Positions 63,153-64,000 of a stretch of 64,000 bases of DNA are shown piece by piece. Numbering within the stretch: position 1 is the stretch's first letter; the number at the start of each line of letters is the position of its first letter. Source of the stretch: Ensifer sp. LC11. GTDB lineage: Bacteria > Pseudomonadota > Alphaproteobacteria > Rhizobiales > Rhizobiaceae. The position numbers were made by a program, and so were the translations under genes. The notes beneath the pieces are model-generated. The model had not been told where the DNA came from. It worked only from the letters and a program-made list of their open reading frames with translations, and ran no database searches. The DNA lies in the NCBI RefSeq assembly GCF_001695835.1, contig NZ_MBSO01000023.1, positions 248,001 through 312,000 of the forward strand. The letters are read 5' to 3'.

Positions 63153-64000
63153 ATGCGCCGCTTCGATCACCTCGCCGACGTCGAGGCTTTCATTACGGTC
63201 ATGGACAAAGGGTCGATGACCGCCGGGGCCGTGGCGCTTGCGACGACGCCTTCCGTGCTGAGCCGGGCGATTACCAGGCTCGAGACGAAGCTCGGCACCC
63301 AACTGGTGCGGCGAACGACGCGGCGCATCAGCCTTACCGAAGCGGGACGCGCATACCTGGAGCAGGTGCGCTCGGCTTTCGAAACGATCGACCAAGCCGA
63401 GCGGGCAGTTCAGGGCGAAGGCGTCCTGGCCGGCAGGGTTCGCCTTAGTGCATCAACGACCTATGGCCATTTCCAGTTGCCGGAAAAGCTGACGCGCTTC
63501 GCGCTGAAACATCCGTCGGTCGCCGTCGAACTGTCGATTGCCAACCGCAACGTCGATCTCGTCGCAGAGGGTTTCGACCTGGCCATACGCCTCGGGCAGC
63601 TGCCGGACAGCGGCATGGTTGGGCGAAAGCTCGGCGACGCGCCGCTAAGGCTGGTCGCTTCGCCCGGTTACATCGCCCGGCGTGGGCTGCCGCGATCGGT
63701 GGAGGATCTCACATCCCATACGTGCCTGCCTTTCATCATGCCAAGCACCGGCCGTCCGGCCCCCTGGTTGCTGCGGGTCGACGGCACGGATGTCGATTGG
63801 ATCCCCCATGGCCCGGTCCAAGTGGAGGATGATGTGCTCGGTACCGTATCCCTGGCGGAGGCAGGCCTCGGGATTTGCCAGACCTACGATTTCGTCGTGC
63901 GCGATCGCCTGGCACGGGGCAGCCTGGTCGAGCTCCTGCCAGATTTCGGCGGCCGGTCGCGCCCCTTCTCGCTCATCTACCCGCCCCACCGCCATCTCTC
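63153..64000 (+). CDS. LysR-family transcriptional regulator, cut by the right window edge
   Basis: The start ATG at 63153 follows AAAGG at six bases. The helix-turn-helix (GSMTAGAVALATTPSVLSRA) and effector domain are present through IRLGQLPDSGMVGRKLG; 282 codons are visible, close to the usual 300. It diverges from the DJ-1-family gene, with about 120 bases between starts, so it probably controls it. The C-terminus lies outside the window. Confidence 0.86.
   Translation, partial: MRRFDHLADVEAFITVMDKGSMTAGAVALATTPSVLSRAITRLETKLGTQLVRRTTRRISLTEAGRAYLEQVRSAFETIDQAERAVQGEGVLAGRVRLSASTTYGHFQLPEKLTRFALKHPSVAVELSIANRNVDLVAEGFDLAIRLGQLPDSGMVGRKLGDAPLRLVASPGYIARRGLPRSVEDLTSHTCLPFIMPSTGRPAPWLLRVDGTDVDWIPHGPVQVEDDVLGTVSLAEAGLGICQTYDFVVRDRLARGSLVELLPDFGGRSRPFSLIYPPHRHL

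Overview
The window looks like chromosome or megaplasmid DNA of a GC-rich alphaproteobacterium of the Rhizobiaceae, most like Ensifer/Sinorhizobium. Indicators are a divergent AsnC-type regulator plus ACC deaminase pair (acdR/acdS) typical of rhizobia, many LysR, AsnC, IclR and SorC regulators, Dpp-type ABC importers, and dense GC-rich coding on both strands. Replicon and species cannot be fixed from sequence alone. No rRNA, tRNA, insertion sequence or CRISPR array was found.

Layout. (1) 1-7.0 kb is an accessory block of visibly lower G+C. Its four unusual envelope-type genes are an SGNH hydrolase/amidase_3 fusion (cut by the left edge), a membrane-anchored pentapeptide-repeat protein, a membrane/coiled-coil protein, and a membrane-anchored lysozyme-like protein. 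A frameshifted tolC-like gene follows. (2) 8.8-12.2 kb is a bifunctional aldolase/dehydrogenase for a rhamnulose-phosphate-like sugar, divergent from a SorC regulator. (3) 12.4-24 kb is housekeeping and regulation: Ogt, a diguanylate cyclase, an Rrf2 regulator with a matching operator at an AhpD/NmrA/cupin operon, MscS, two LysR genes, AsnC, DUF2000, an MFS transporter and an isochorismatase-like hydrolase. (4) 24.1-34.4 kb is a catabolic island: Asp/Glu racemase, Dpp-type importer, cog3964 amidohydrolase, RidA, IclR regulator, SelA-like PLP enzyme and a fused double ABC ATPase. (5) 34.5-38.6 kb holds acdR/acdS and a TPP-dependent transketolase/E1-like enzyme. (6) 38.7-41.9 kb holds a secreted GH5 glycosidase and a membrane adenylate cyclase.

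(7) 41.9-53.4 kb is one co-directional iron block: an ECF sigma factor, its FecR regulator, an STN-type TonB receptor, a DUF2218 protein and a five-gene, translationally coupled operon. That operon matches the petrobactin cluster asbABCDEF gene for gene in order, with the carrier protein AsbD fused to AsbE. (8) 53.5-64 kb holds an aldehyde dehydrogenase with a frameshifted divergent LysR, TerC, small stress and glutathione-related enzymes, a frameshifted SDR, a VOC protein, and a DJ-1/PfpI protein divergent from a LysR gene cut by the right edge.

The two strongest candidates for something new are the 1-7 kb envelope-hydrolase block and the petrobactin-type cluster with its AsbD-AsbE fusion. 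The unassigned substrate of the 24-34 kb island and the shared Rrf2 operators are also worth following. Three genes (tolC-like, LysR at 54 kb, SDR at 61 kb) carry single-base frameshifts that are either decay or assembly errors.
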